The translations under genes and the position numbers were made by a program. 64,000 bases of DNA, taken from positions 12,448 through 76,447 of the forward strand of contig DATFNV010000128.1 of NCBI GenBank assembly GCA_035266225.1. The letters are read 5' to 3'. Source of the stretch: DATFNV01 sp035266225. Lineage in GTDB: Bacteria > Planctomycetota > Planctomycetia > Gemmatales > Gemmataceae. Numbering within the stretch: the first letter of the stretch is position 1; the number at the start of each line of letters is the position of its first letter. The notes under the pieces were generated by a model. It was not told the origin of the DNA and did not search any database. It saw nothing but the letters and a program-made list of their open reading frames with translations. Below are positions 15,591 to 25,697 of the stretch, piece by piece.

Positions 15591-18500
15591 ATGAGTGAGC
15601 ACCTTGTGAGTCAATTGCTCGCGCGCTGGGAGGCCGCGAAAGAAGAGGGCGAAAATCTCTCGGTCGAGGAGTTGTGCCGCGAGCACCCGGACCTGATTGA
15701 GGAGGTGCGCGAGCAGGTGGGGATGCTCGAGGCGTTTGACGCGGCCCTGCAGACGGACAGGCATCGGGGCACCGACCCGAACGGGGCGGCGGGCATGGCC
15801 CGGACGGTCACGACCGGCGTCCGCGGTGGGCCGGACCTGCTGCCGGAGGTCGCCGGGTACGAGTTGCTCGGCGTCCTGGGCAAGGGCGGCATGGGCGTCG
15901 TCTATCGGGCCGTCCACCGCCCGCTCAAGCGTGCGGTCGCCCTGAAGATGATCCTCGCGGGCGGCCACGCGGGCGCCGACGACCTGGCGCGGTTCCGCAC
16001 CGAGGCCGAGGCCATCGCCCGCCTGCGCCACCCGAACATCGTGCAGATCTACGAGGTCGGCGAGGCGGGTGGCTGCCCGTTCTTCTCCCTGGAGTTCGTG
16101 GACGGCGGCAGCCTCGACCGCCGCATCGCCGGCACGCCCCAGCCGCCGACCCAGGCCGCCCGGGTGGTCGCCGTGCTGGCCCGCGCCATGCACTTCGCCC
16201 ACCAGGCCGGAGTCATCCACCGCGATCTCAAGCCGGCCAACGTCCTGCTCAGCCGCAAGCCGGGCACCGCGTGGGCGGAGGGCGAGGCCGAGCCGCCGCT
16301 GGAGACCTTCGAGCCGAAGATCACCGACTTCGGCCTGGCCAAGCGCCTGGGCGACGACAGCGGGCAGACGCGCAGCGGGGCCATCATGGGCACGCCCTCG
16401 TACATGGCCCCCGAGCAGGCGGATGGCCGCGCCGCCGACATCGGTCCTGTGACCGACGTCTACGCCCTGACCGCCATCCTGTACGAGCTGCTGACGGGCC
16501 GGCCGCCCTTTAAGGGCGCGACCCTCCTCGACACCCTCATGGACGTGCGTACTGGCGAGTTGGTGCCGCCGACCCGACTCCAGCCGAAGGTGCCGCGCGA
16601 CCTGGAGACCATCTGCCTCAAGGGCCTGCGCAAGGAGCCGCGCCAGCGCTACGCCAGCGCCGCCGACCTGGCCGACGACTTGCAACGGTGGCTGGACGGC
16701 CGACCGATCCAGGCGCGCCCGGTGACCGGCTGGGAGCGGGCGTGGAAGTGGGCCAGGCGGCGGCCGGCCCTGGCGGCGCTGGCCGTGGGGGCGCTCGTGG
16801 CCCTGCTGATTGCGGCCGTCGGGGCCGTGTGCTTCGGCCTGTACAAGAGCCAGCAGGCCAATGCCCTGGTCGAGCAAGCCCGGCGCAGCGGCGAGGTCGA
16901 GCGGCGCTGGGAGCTGGGCCAGGAGGCCGAAGCCGCCGACCGACTCGATGCCGCCAAGGAGCACTGGGACCGGGCCGTTGCGACCCTTGAAGCCGACCCC
17001 GGGGCGGCCGGCGCGGACACGCGCCGCCGGCTGGAGGATGGGGTCGAGCGCCTGCGCGGACGGCTGGCGGCCCGCCAGCAGTTACAGGAACGGCTGCGGC
17101 GCTTCGGCGAACGCCGCGACCAGGCGCTGTTCCGCGCCGTCAGCCCCGGACGGCACGCGACCGACGACGACGACGCGGTCCGGCGGGAAGCGCCGGCCGC
17201 GCTGGCGGAACTGGGACTGGATGCCAGCGATCCGCAAGCCCTCGCGGCCGGCCTGAGTTCCTTCCGGGGCCTGGCGGACGCGGCCCAGCTCAGGCGGCTG
17301 GCCGAGGACTGCGTCGAGCTGCTCCTGACGTGGGCCGGGGCCGAGGCGACCGCCCCCGACGGCGGTACGGACCGGGCGCTGCGAATCCTCGATGGGGCCG
17401 CCGCCCTGGGCCGGGTACAAGGCCTGCCCGAGTCGCGCGCGCTGCACGCCACCCGGGCGCGCTGCCTGGAGTTGCTGGGCCAGGCGGAGGCGGCCAGCAC
17501 GGAGCAGCGGCGCGCCGCCGACATCCCGCCGGCGACGGCCCTCGACTACTTCCAGGCGGCGCTGGCGGACTACGGCGCCGGCCGCGTGGAGGAGGCGTCC
17601 GCCGCGTGCGCTCAGGCCCTGCGCCTCCGGTCGGCGCACTACTGGGCGCAGTACGTCAAGGCCCTCTGCTACCTGAGGGCCCAGCGCTGGGGCGAGGCCG
17701 AGGTGTCCCTGTCGGTCTGCCTGGACCAGCGGCCGAACGACGCATGGCTGTGGTCCTTGCTCGGCATGGCCCACGGCGGTCTCAAGAAGTTCCCCGCCGC
17801 CGAGGAGGACTTCGAGCGCGCCCTCCGCGCCTCCTCCGACCCGGCGCTCCAGGCTGCCGCCCTGACCAACCGCAGTGCGGTGCGCCTGCTGCGAGGACGC
17901 GCCGAGGACGCCGAGCGCGACCTGCGCCGGGCCATCGAGCTGCGGCCGAACGACTACCAGGGCCACGTCAACCTGGCCCAGGTTCTCCAGCGCCGCGGCG
18001 ACCCCGACGGCGCCCTGGAACACGTCGGGCGGGCCGTGGACCTGCGCGGCGACGACCCCGCCCTGTACTACCTGCGGGCCGGGCTGCAGGTGGTCCGCGG
18101 CGACCGGGCGGCGGCGCGGCGCGACTTCGAGCGCGGCCTGGCCCGGGAACCGAAGGACAGCCGATCGGACCGGGCGGTCGCGGCGCGCATCGACCTGGCC
18201 CACCTGCGGCACCACGACGGGGAGGACGCGCTGGCCCTGGCCGACTGCGATGCCGTCCTGGCGGTGCGGCGGGACTTCGCCGAGGCCCACCGCGAGCGGG
18301 CCGAGGTGCTGGTGGCCCTGCGGCGCAACGACGAAGCGGCGGCGGCGCTGGACCGCTACCTCGCGGCCGACCCCAGGCCCACCCCGGCGGCGTATCGCGC
18401 GCGCGGGCTGCTTCACGCCGGGCGCCACGACTACGGCGCGGCGGTAACGGCCTACACGCGGGCCCTGCTGCTGGAGGAAGACGCCGCCACGCTGACCGAC

Positions 18501-18953
18501 CGCGGCTGGGCCCTCCTGATGCAGGAGCCGGCGCGAGCGGCCCTGGCCGACTTCGACGCGGCCCTGCGATTGCGGCCGGCGCACCCCGACGCCCTCGCCG
18601 GCCGGGGGGCGGCCCTGATGATGCGGGGCCGGCCGGCGGACCTGCACGAGGCGACGGCGGCGGCCGAGAAGGCGCTGCGGGCGGCACCGGCCACCGTGCC
18701 GCGCCTCATGGCCTGCGCCCGCATTTACGCCGTCGCGACCGGCGTGCTGGGGTCGGCCGGGCGGCTGGCCGACGACCCCGAGACGGCGCGCTGTGCGCGG
18801 CGCGCGGTGGCACTGCTCGGCGAGGCGCTGCGCAAGCTCCCAGAGCAGGAGCGGACGGCCTTCTGGCGCGACGGCATTTTGGCCGACCCGGCGCTGCGGA
18901 CGCTGGAACGCACCCCGGACATGCTGCAACTGGCCCGTACCTACGGCCGTTGA
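15591..18953 (+). CDS. Transmembrane Ser/Thr protein kinase with C-terminal TPR repeats
   Basis: 1120 aa. Residues 1-85 are an acidic helical N-terminal region. The kinase domain is at about 86-370, with glycine loop LGKGGMGVVYRAV, Lys119 in VALKMI, catalytic Asp212 in HRDLKPAN, Asp246 in DFGLAKRL and MGTPSYMAPEQ, so it should be active. One membrane segment (about 390-418, LAALAVGALVALLIAAVGAV) separates it from a 700-residue outer part with about ten TPR-like units (for example LDYFQAALADYGAGRVEEASAACAQALRL). The layout is of the PknB type with a TPR sensor. Downstream of the ECF sigma gene. The stop codon overlaps the first base of a family B palindrome. Confidence 0.95.
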   Translation: MSEHLVSQLLARWEAAKEEGENLSVEELCREHPDLIEEVREQVGMLEAFDAALQTDRHRGTDPNGAAGMARTVTTGVRGGPDLLPEVAGYELLGVLGKGGMGVVYRAVHRPLKRAVALKMILAGGHAGADDLARFRTEAEAIARLRHPNIVQIYEVGEAGGCPFFSLEFVDGGSLDRRIAGTPQPPTQAARVVAVLARAMHFAHQAGVIHRDLKPANVLLSRKPGTAWAEGEAEPPLETFEPKITDFGLAKRLGDDSGQTRSGAIMGTPSYMAPEQADGRAADIGPVTDVYALTAILYELLTGRPPFKGATLLDTLMDVRTGELVPPTRLQPKVPRDLETICLKGLRKEPRQRYASAADLADDLQRWLDGRPIQARPVTGWERAWKWARRRPALAALAVGALVALLIAAVGAVCFGLYKSQQANALVEQARRSGEVERRWELGQEAEAADRLDAAKEHWDRAVATLEADPGAAGADTRRRLEDGVERLRGRLAARQQLQERLRRFGERRDQALFRAVSPGRHATDDDDAVRREAPAALAELGLDASDPQALAAGLSSFRGLADAAQLRRLAEDCVELLLTWAGAEATAPDGGTDRALRILDGAAALGRVQGLPESRALHATRARCLELLGQAEAASTEQRRAADIPPATALDYFQAALADYGAGRVEEASAACAQALRLRSAHYWAQYVKALCYLRAQRWGEAEVSLSVCLDQRPNDAWLWSLLGMAHGGLKKFPAAEEDFERALRASSDPALQAAALTNRSAVRLLRGRAEDAERDLRRAIELRPNDYQGHVNLAQVLQRRGDPDGALEHVGRAVDLRGDDPALYYLRAGLQVVRGDRAAARRDFERGLAREPKDSRSDRAVAARIDLAHLRHHDGEDALALADCDAVLAVRRDFAEAHRERAEVLVALRRNDEAAAALDRYLAADPRPTPAAYRARGLLHAGRHDYGAAVTAYTRALLLEEDAATLTDRGWALLMQEPARAALADFDAALRLRPAHPDALAGRGAALMMRGRPADLHEATAAAEKALRAAPATVPRLMACARIYAVATGVLGSAGRLADDPETARCARRAVALLGEALRKLPEQERTAFWRDGILADPALRTLERTPDMLQLARTYGR

Positions 18954-19050
18954 GCCGCTTGCGGCTTCGCACGTTCTGCCTGCGAAGCCGCAAGCGGCTT
19001 GTGGAGTTCTCACGTTCTGCCTGCGAAGCCGCAAGCGGCTTATGGAGTTC
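18953..19050. repeat. Family B palindrome with a duplicated right arm
   Basis: The arm at 18953-18971 pairs with 18981-18999 (TGCGAAGCCGCAAGCGGCT). The right half together with TTCTGCC and TGGAGTTC is then repeated directly, its arm at 19022-19040. The element fills the whole 101-bp gap between the kinase stop and the start of the surface-protein gene and overlaps the kinase stop codon. Confidence 0.88.
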
Positions 19051-19054
19051 GCCC

Positions 19055-22000
19055 GTGCCGAATCCCTTTTGGTCCTGGTATCTCAACTGCCGTCGCGGCC
19101 AACCGCGGCGGCCCTGCCTTCGTCGCCCACGGCCGGAGCGGCTGGAGGACCGTCACCTGCCGAGCGGCGACACGCTGGGCACCGCCGCGCCGCTGCGATT
19201 CACCGCGGCGCAGACCGCGCACGCGGCCGGCTTCCTGGCGAATCGAAACGAGGTGGACCTGTACCGGCTGGGCGGCCTGGTGGCGGGCGACGTGGTCAGC
19301 GCGGCCCTCAGTAGCGCGGGCGGCGGCGGCACCCTGCAAGGCGTCCTCCGCGTCTTCGACCGCGCGGGCACGCCCATCGCGCTGGACGACCAGGAGGGCG
19401 GCGACCCGCGCCTGACCTTCCAGGCGCCGGCGGCGGGCGACTACTTCCTCGGCGTCTCCGCGGCCGGCGACGATGCCTACGACGCCGGCGCCGCGAACAG
19501 CGGCCACGGCGGCACCACCACCGGGTTGTACGCGCTGGACCTGCGGCGGGCGCCGGAGCCGCTGCTGGCCGACCTGGCGGGCAGTTCCTTCCGCCTGCTG
19601 AGCGGGGCCACCGCCGCCTGGGGTGACGCGGTGTCCGTGTCGTTCCAGGTGGAGAACCGCGGCGGGGCCGACGCCGACCCGAGCGCCCACGTCCAGGTGA
19701 TGCTCTCGGATGGCAACACCTTCGGCGGCACGTCCCACCTCCAGCCCCTGCTGGCGCACCCCCTTCCGTTGGCGAGCCTGGCCCCCGGGCAGGACCACCG
19801 CTCTGGTGTGCTCACCGTCGTCTTCCCCACGGCGGCCGTCGCCCAGGCCGACGGCTTTGCCCCGTCGGGGCCATTGTTCCTCGGGGTGCAGATCAGCGAC
19901 GACCCGGCGCGGGACGCGAGCGCCTTCGACAAGGCCGGCGTACATCGCGGGGCCGACTACGAAATGTTGACAATCGTGACCCCGCTCTCCGGGGGCGCGA
20001 CCGACCTGTCGCAGGCCGACCCCGGCCTGAACACTCGCGCCGGAGGCACACTCGCCACTGGCCAGGTCGAGCGCTATCAGCTCACCGTGACCGCCTCGGG
20101 ACGACTCACCGCCGAGGAGACCGGCGGCGGGTTGCTTGTCCCGCGCTTGGCCCTGTACGCGGCGGGCGGGCAACTGCTGATCCAGTCCGACGACGGGCGG
20201 GTCGTACAGCACCTCAGCCCAGGGCATTACTCCCTGGCCGTTTCCGCCGTAGCGGGCAGCGGCGCGTATCAACTGACCTCGGAATTCGTTACCGCCAGCG
20301 CGCCGTTCGTCCCTCTCACCACCGGGGCCCGCCCGCGCGCCGAGGCGGTGGCCGACTTCACTGGTAACGGCATCCCCGACCTGGTCGTCGCCAACCGCGC
20401 CGACGGCACGCTGAGCGTGTTCCTGGGCATAGGCGACGGCACCTTCCGGGCACCGGTCACCTACGCCGTCGGAGCCGATCCCGTTTCGGTCGCGGTGGCG
20501 GACGTCAACGGCGACGGCCGACCCGACCTCGTCGTCGCCAACGAGGGCGACAACACGGTGAGTGTGCTGCTGGGCAACGGCGACGGCACCTTCCGCCCTG
20601 CGCAGACCTTCGCCGCCGGCGCTTCCCCCTACGCGCTGGCCGTCGCGGACGTCAACGGCGACGGCCGGCCCGACCTCGTCGTCGCCAACCTCAGCGCCGG
20701 CACCGTGAGCGTGCTGCTGAACACGACGCCCGCTCCCGGCGCCCCCGTCAACTTCGCCCCCCGCCAGACCTTCGCCACCGGGCACGGCCCCTTCGGACTG
20801 GCCGCGGCGGACGTCAACGGCGACGGCCGACCCGACCTGATCATCACCAATGCGCTCGACAACACCGTGAGCGTGCTGCTGAACACCACGGCCGCTCCCG
20901 GCGCCCCCGTCAGCTTCGCCCCTCAGCGGACCTTCGCCGCCGGCGGCTTCCCCAGCGCAGTCGCGGTGGCGGACCTCAACGGCGACGGCCGACCCGACCT
21001 CGTCGTCACCGATTACGGCAACGGCGTCAACACGGTCAGCGTGCTGCTGGGCAACGGCGACGGCTCCTTCCAGCCGCGGCAGACGTTCGCCACCGGGGCC
21101 GGCCCGGTCGCGGTGGCCGTGGCCGACGTCAACGGCGACGGCCGGCCGGACCTCGTCGTCAGCGATTTCGGGGCCTACGGGACCGCGGCCAACACGGTCA
21201 GTGTGCTGCTGGGCAACGGCGACGGCACCTTCCAGCCCCGGCGCGACTTCGCGGCCGGGCGCGGCCCCTTCGCGGTGGCCGTGGCGGACCTCGACGGCGA
21301 TGGGCGGGCCGACCTCGTTGTGACCGACGTCGGCTCCGACTCGAACCCGGGCAGTACCGTGACTGTGCTCCCGGGCAACGGCGACGGCACCTTCCAGGCC
21401 AGGCAGGACTTCGCTACCGGCCGCGGTCCCACTGCGGTCGCGGTGGCGGACATCAACGGCGACGGCCGCCCCGACCTTGTCACCGCGGACGCCGGATCCT
21501 ACACGAGTCCGGGCACGACGGTCAGCGTGCTGCTGGGCAACGGCGACGGCACCCTCCAGGCCGCGCGGGACGTGCCAACCGGGCAGGGCCCCATCGCGGT
21601 CGCCGCGGCGGACCTGAACGGCGACGGCCGCCCCGACCTCGTCGTCGCCAACTACGCCGACAACACGGTGGGCGTGCTGCTGGGCGACGGCGACGGTACC
21701 TTCCAGAAAGAGAAGACCTATCGCGTAGGGGCGGGTCCCATCGCCGTGGCGGTGGCGGACGTCAACGGCGACGGCCGGCTCGACATCGTCGTCGTCAACA
21801 AGAACGACGATACCCTGAGTGTGTTGCTGGGCAACGGCGACGGCACCTTCCGGCCGGCGCAAACCTTCGCCGTCGGGCACTCTCCCTACGCGGTGGCGGT
21901 GGCCGACGTCAACGGCGACGGCCGGCCCGACCTCGTCGTCGCCAACGAGGGCGACAACACGGTCGGCGTGCTCCTGAACACGACGGCGCCCGGTCCCGGC

Positions 22001-25000
22001 GCCCCCCTCGCCTTCGCCCCCCAGCAGACCTTCACGGTGGGCCAGGGTCCGGTGTCGCTGGTGGTGGCCGACGTCAACGGCGACCATCGCCCCGACCTCC
22101 TCGTCGCCGACCAGGGCGACGACACAGTCGGCGTGCTCCTGAACACGACCGCGCCCGGTCGCGGTGCCCCTCTCGGGTTCGCGCCTCTTCGGACCTTCGC
22201 GGCGGGGTCGGGTCCGGTGTCACTGGCGGTCGGGGACTTCAATGGCGACGGCGTCCCCGACCTCGCCGTCGCCGACCTTACCGGCCGCACGGTGAGCATC
22301 CTGCTGGGGAAGGGCGACGGCAACTTCGGCCCGGCGCGGGCCTTCGCCACCGGGGTCAATCCCGACGCCGTCACGGTCGCGGACGTCAACGGCGACGGCC
22401 GGCTCGACCTCGTGGTCGCCAACCAGGGTGACAACACCGTGAGCGTCCTGCTTGGAGACGGCGCCGGCTCCTTCAGCCCGGCCAGCGCGGCCGGCGGCGT
22501 CCCCGCGCGCGACACGCCGCTCGCCCTCGACCTCGACGGCGACGGCCTCCCCGACAGCGTGACCCTCGACAGCTCCGGTAACATCCTCTTCCGGAAAGGC
22601 ATGGGAGGGAGCGGCCATCCGCTCGGCCCGCCCGTGGTCCTCAACCCCGGCCGACCCGCGCGCGACCTGGCCGCCGTCCGCACCGGGACCGGCTGGGCCG
22701 TCGCCGCCGCCGACCAGGCCGCCGACGCCAGCCTGTCCACCCCGGGGCATCCGCTCTTTACCGTCTCCCTGTATACCGTCGCGGCGGACGGTTCGGTCAG
22801 TCGCAGCACGGCCCTCGCGACGCCGCTACTGCCGACGCGCGTCGCCGCCGCCGACCTCACCGACGCCATCGGCACCGCCAACGGCCGCGACGACCTGGTG
22901 GTGGCCGACTCTCTGGACAACAGCGTCACGGTCGCCTTCCAGACGGCCCCCGGGGTGTTCGATCCAACGGTGGTCACGCTGCCCGTCGGCACGGCGCCGT
23001 CCGACATCGCCCTGGCGGACGTCAAGGGTGACGGCCTGCTCGACGTCGTGGTCACCGACCAGGCCGGCGGCGACGTGACCGTGCTGCTCAACGACAAGAC
23101 CCACTCGTTCGAGCAGGTGGAGCGCTTCCGCGCCGGCACCGGCCTGTACGGCCTCGACGCGACCTCCGCGACCCCGGCCGTGACTTCGCTCCAACAATCG
23201 GTCAGCCTGGCGGCGGGCAACTTCACGGGGGGCGGCCGCAACGACCTGGTGGTGGTCAACCGCGGGACACACGCCCTGACCGTGCTGCGCAACGACGGCA
23301 GCGGCGGCTTCACTGATCCCCAGGCCGACCTGGTCGCGCCAACCGGCGTGGGGCTGGACATTCCCGACAACCCCGGCCCTGTGGTCGCCGGCGACTTCCA
23401 TCGCGACGGCCAGCTCGACCTGGCCGTCCTCATGCAGGACCGGGCGGAGGTCTGGATCTACCAGGGCGATGGGCAGGGGCATTTCCGCCGTACTTCGACG
23501 GTCGCCGCCGGCGATCAGCCCACGGGGTTGAGTGTGGTCCCCGGTGCGGCGCCCGGCCTCCTCGACCTCCTGATCGGCAACGTGTTCGGCGACGTCCTGC
23601 GATTGGTCGGCAACGGTGACGGCACCTTCCGGCCGCCGCCCCCCTTCAGCGGAGATCGCGTCCCCCTCGACGTGCAGTCCCTCCACGGCGACGGCCGGCC
23701 CGACGTGCTGGTGGCCGACCAGAAGGACAACCGTGTCTCGGTCCAGGCGCCCATCGCCGGCGGCGCCCAGTTCGCCCCGGTGCGAACGCTCATCGACGAC
23801 CCCGCGACGCACCTCGCTCCCGGCGCTGTCCGGTGGGTGAAGCTGGAGGGCACCGACAGCCCCTTCTTCGACGCCGTCGTCCTGGCCAGCGGCGCCAACG
23901 CAGTGCTGGTCTACCGCGGCACCGGCTTCGACGCCGCTGGCCAGCCCACCTTTGCCCCGCCGGTGAGCTACCCCGTCGGCACCAACCCCGTCGGCCTCAC
24001 CATTCAGGACGTCAACGGCGATGGCGTCCCCGACCTGCTTGTCGCCAACCAGGGCTCCAACGACGTCTCGATCCTGTTCGGCTCCCTCGACAAGGACGGC
24101 CACTGGGTGGCGACGCCCGGCCCGCGCCTGAAGTCCGGCGGCAGCGGCCCCGTCGCCACGACCCTGCGCGACGTCAACGGCGACGGCATCCCCGACCTGG
24201 TGGTCACCAACGGCGGCAGTGGCACCTTCACCGTTCTGCCGGGCGTTGGCCAGGGCTTCTTCAACGACCAGCATCCCCAGGTGCTCACCGTCCCCGGCAA
24301 CCCGGTGCTCCTGGCCCCCTCGTTCTTCGGCACCTCCGGCCAGGGCGTGGTCGCCACCGCCGACGGCCTCCTCGTCGGGTTCAACCTCGACAATTTCGCC
24401 GGGAGCGTCCGCACCCTGTTCGCGCCGCCGTCGGGCGAGGGGGTCGCCGCGGCCGAGGCGCTGGCCGACGGCCACGTGGTGGCTGCCCTCGACGGCGGCG
24501 CGGTGGTCGAATTGGCTCCCGCCGGCGGCGCTCTGGCCGTGACTGGCGCCTTCGTGCCGCTGAGCGGCATCCCGTCGGACCCCAGCGCCCTGCTGATTCT
24601 GCAAGGGGGGTCGGGCTTGCAGGTGCTGGTGACCAGCGCGGGCGGCGACCGAGTGTTCGTCTTCGGCATCCCCGGCCTGCCGGAATCGCCGCAGCTCCCA
24701 CCGTCGAAGGCGCCCGACGGCCCCACCCTGGAGGTGACGCCCCCGACGGAGGCGCCGCTGACCCTGATCCTGACTCTCATCACCGGCCCCCCGCCGGTGA
24801 GCGGAGCGCCACCGCCGGACGTCGCCTCGACGGGTGGTTCAGCCCCCGCCCAGCGGGCCGAACTGGCCAGGGTGGGGGTGGACGACGATGGGCGGGCCGA
24901 GTCGGTTGCCGGCAGCGCCAACGATGGCACTCCGCGGGCAGGGGAGGGCGGTATCGACGTGGAGGAAGAGCTGCGAGGGCTCGACTTCTCTCGGCCGAGA

Positions 25001-25327
25001 CCGATCCGGGACCACGACGGCCCCACGTCCCAGGTGCCGTCCCGGTCGAGGCCGTGTGACCCGTTCGCTCTGGCCCCGGCGGCCGACGATGTCCGGCTGG
25101 GCGCCGTCGGGGCCAGTGGTCCCGGGGCGGCAATGGAGGCCCCGGACATGCCGCCGGACCTCCCTGGGGCGCCGCCTGCCGAAACGGTCGCCCGGACGGG
25201 GCCCGGGGAGGGGTGGGCGAACGGCGCGGCAGCGAACTTCATCGCCGGCCGCTGGATTGCGCTCACGGCCTGGCTCGTCTGGGTCACGGCTTACTCCGGA
25301 CCTCGGGACAAGGACGCGGATGGGTGA
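19055..25327 (+). CDS. Giant FG-GAP/VCBS-repeat surface protein (2090 aa)
   Basis: Start GTG 19055, inferred from the N-terminus it gives (PNPFWSWYLN..RRPRPERLEDRHLPSGDTLG). The LEDR..PSGD motif marks many large exported planctomycete proteins. Residues about 40-420 contain pre-peptidase-like and CARDB-like beta domains (LADLAGSSFRLLSGATAAWG). From about 430 to 1720 there are about 20 FG-GAP/VCBS units of 45-60 residues with Ca2+-loop motif DVNGDGRPDLVVAN and LLGNGDGTF, forming one or more integrin-like propellers. The C-terminus is Pro- and Asp-rich and ends in a possible membrane helix (WIALTAWLVWVTAY) plus a charged tail. Probably cell-surface and adhesive or matrix-forming. Neighbouring repeats are nearly identical at DNA level, suggesting recent duplication. 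Confidence 0.9.
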   Translation: MPNPFWSWYLNCRRGQPRRPCLRRPRPERLEDRHLPSGDTLGTAAPLRFTAAQTAHAAGFLANRNEVDLYRLGGLVAGDVVSAALSSAGGGGTLQGVLRVFDRAGTPIALDDQEGGDPRLTFQAPAAGDYFLGVSAAGDDAYDAGAANSGHGGTTTGLYALDLRRAPEPLLADLAGSSFRLLSGATAAWGDAVSVSFQVENRGGADADPSAHVQVMLSDGNTFGGTSHLQPLLAHPLPLASLAPGQDHRSGVLTVVFPTAAVAQADGFAPSGPLFLGVQISDDPARDASAFDKAGVHRGADYEMLTIVTPLSGGATDLSQADPGLNTRAGGTLATGQVERYQLTVTASGRLTAEETGGGLLVPRLALYAAGGQLLIQSDDGRVVQHLSPGHYSLAVSAVAGSGAYQLTSEFVTASAPFVPLTTGARPRAEAVADFTGNGIPDLVVANRADGTLSVFLGIGDGTFRAPVTYAVGADPVSVAVADVNGDGRPDLVVANEGDNTVSVLLGNGDGTFRPAQTFAAGASPYALAVADVNGDGRPDLVVANLSAGTVSVLLNTTPAPGAPVNFAPRQTFATGHGPFGLAAADVNGDGRPDLIITNALDNTVSVLLNTTAAPGAPVSFAPQRTFAAGGFPSAVAVADLNGDGRPDLVVTDYGNGVNTVSVLLGNGDGSFQPRQTFATGAGPVAVAVADVNGDGRPDLVVSDFGAYGTAANTVSVLLGNGDGTFQPRRDFAAGRGPFAVAVADLDGDGRADLVVTDVGSDSNPGSTVTVLPGNGDGTFQARQDFATGRGPTAVAVADINGDGRPDLVTADAGSYTSPGTTVSVLLGNGDGTLQAARDVPTGQGPIAVAAADLNGDGRPDLVVANYADNTVGVLLGDGDGTFQKEKTYRVGAGPIAVAVADVNGDGRLDIVVVNKNDDTLSVLLGNGDGTFRPAQTFAVGHSPYAVAVADVNGDGRPDLVVANEGDNTVGVLLNTTAPGPGAPLAFAPQQTFTVGQGPVSLVVADVNGDHRPDLLVADQGDDTVGVLLNTTAPGRGAPLGFAPLRTFAAGSGPVSLAVGDFNGDGVPDLAVADLTGRTVSILLGKGDGNFGPARAFATGVNPDAVTVADVNGDGRLDLVVANQGDNTVSVLLGDGAGSFSPASAAGGVPARDTPLALDLDGDGLPDSVTLDSSGNILFRKGMGGSGHPLGPPVVLNPGRPARDLAAVRTGTGWAVAAADQAADASLSTPGHPLFTVSLYTVAADGSVSRSTALATPLLPTRVAAADLTDAIGTANGRDDLVVADSLDNSVTVAFQTAPGVFDPTVVTLPVGTAPSDIALADVKGDGLLDVVVTDQAGGDVTVLLNDKTHSFEQVERFRAGTGLYGLDATSATPAVTSLQQSVSLAAGNFTGGGRNDLVVVNRGTHALTVLRNDGSGGFTDPQADLVAPTGVGLDIPDNPGPVVAGDFHRDGQLDLAVLMQDRAEVWIYQGDGQGHFRRTSTVAAGDQPTGLSVVPGAAPGLLDLLIGNVFGDVLRLVGNGDGTFRPPPPFSGDRVPLDVQSLHGDGRPDVLVADQKDNRVSVQAPIAGGAQFAPVRTLIDDPATHLAPGAVRWVKLEGTDSPFFDAVVLASGANAVLVYRGTGFDAAGQPTFAPPVSYPVGTNPVGLTIQDVNGDGVPDLLVANQGSNDVSILFGSLDKDGHWVATPGPRLKSGGSGPVATTLRDVNGDGIPDLVVTNGGSGTFTVLPGVGQGFFNDQHPQVLTVPGNPVLLAPSFFGTSGQGVVATADGLLVGFNLDNFAGSVRTLFAPPSGEGVAAAEALADGHVVAALDGGAVVELAPAGGALAVTGAFVPLSGIPSDPSALLILQGGSGLQVLVTSAGGDRVFVFGIPGLPESPQLPPSKAPDGPTLEVTPPTEAPLTLILTLITGPPPVSGAPPPDVASTGGSAPAQRAELARVGVDDDGRAESVAGSANDGTPRAGEGGIDVEEELRGLDFSRPRPIRDHDGPTSQVPSRSRPCDPFALAPAADDVRLGAVGASGPGAAMEAPDMPPDLPGAPPAETVARTGPGEGWANGAAANFIAGRWIALTAWLVWVTAYSGPRDKDADG

Positions 25328-25697
25328 CTGCCGGGCCGCCATATCACGAGGAAGCGGCTGGCCGCACGCTATGTCCTCGCTACACTATCGAGAAGCACGG
25401 AAACCAGCACGGCGTGAGGTAAGGCGAGCGGCAGCAAATCCTCTTCCCAGGCTTGCGCACGCGCCCGGCCGGGGATGGCGTCGGAGTATTGTGTCAACTC
25501 GCGGGGAGGGTGACACGATACTCCGTTGTAGCAACGCATTGCGAGTCAACGGGTTGTGACGCGCGGCGCGGGTATTGTTTCACTGCCTGCGGGTGTGACA
25601 CAATACTCGGGCGGCGCGCGGCACACCTGGCCACGGCAGCGGGAGACCAATAGCTGCCGCTCGCCTAAGGACTGATCCAGGAACCCCGAAAGGATGC
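25328..25697. other. 370-bp gene-free region carrying a composite inverted-repeat element
   Basis: Between the surface-protein stop and the next kinase start. No protein-like frame was found. Most of the region is taken up by the nested inverted-repeat element described at 25422-25666. GAAAGGA at 25688-25694 is the ribosome site of the kinase gene. Confidence 0.6.
25422..25666. repeat. Nested inverted-repeat (MITE-like) element
   Basis: The outer 14-bp perfect inverted repeat AGGCGAGCGGCAGC lies at 25422-25435 and, inverted, at 25653-25666. Inside are two hairpins with a shared motif: GGAGTATTGTGTCA (25483-25496) facing TGACACGATACTCC (25511-25524), and GTATTGTTTCAC (25572-25583) facing GTGACACAATAC near 25595-25606. 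It has no coding capacity. The arrangement resembles a miniature inverted-repeat element, or a pair of operators bracketed by a transposon-like border; it could equally be a structured 5' leader of the kinase gene. Confidence 0.65.

Noticed and set aside
17082..19034. 650-codon minus-strand frame across the kinase-TPR gene
   Set aside because: Antisense shadow of a high-GC coding region; the plus strand has clear kinase and TPR motifs.
19040..22087. 1015-codon minus-strand frame with internal repeats
   Set aside because: Its repeats (VAVDVGHRH) are only the reverse reading of the FG-GAP DNA repeats of the plus-strand gene.
20450..22480. Regular repeats every 150-200 bp, possible CRISPR
   Set aside because: The repeats are in frame, of variable spacing, and encode Ca2+-loop FG-GAP units; no spacer-repeat pattern and no cas genes.
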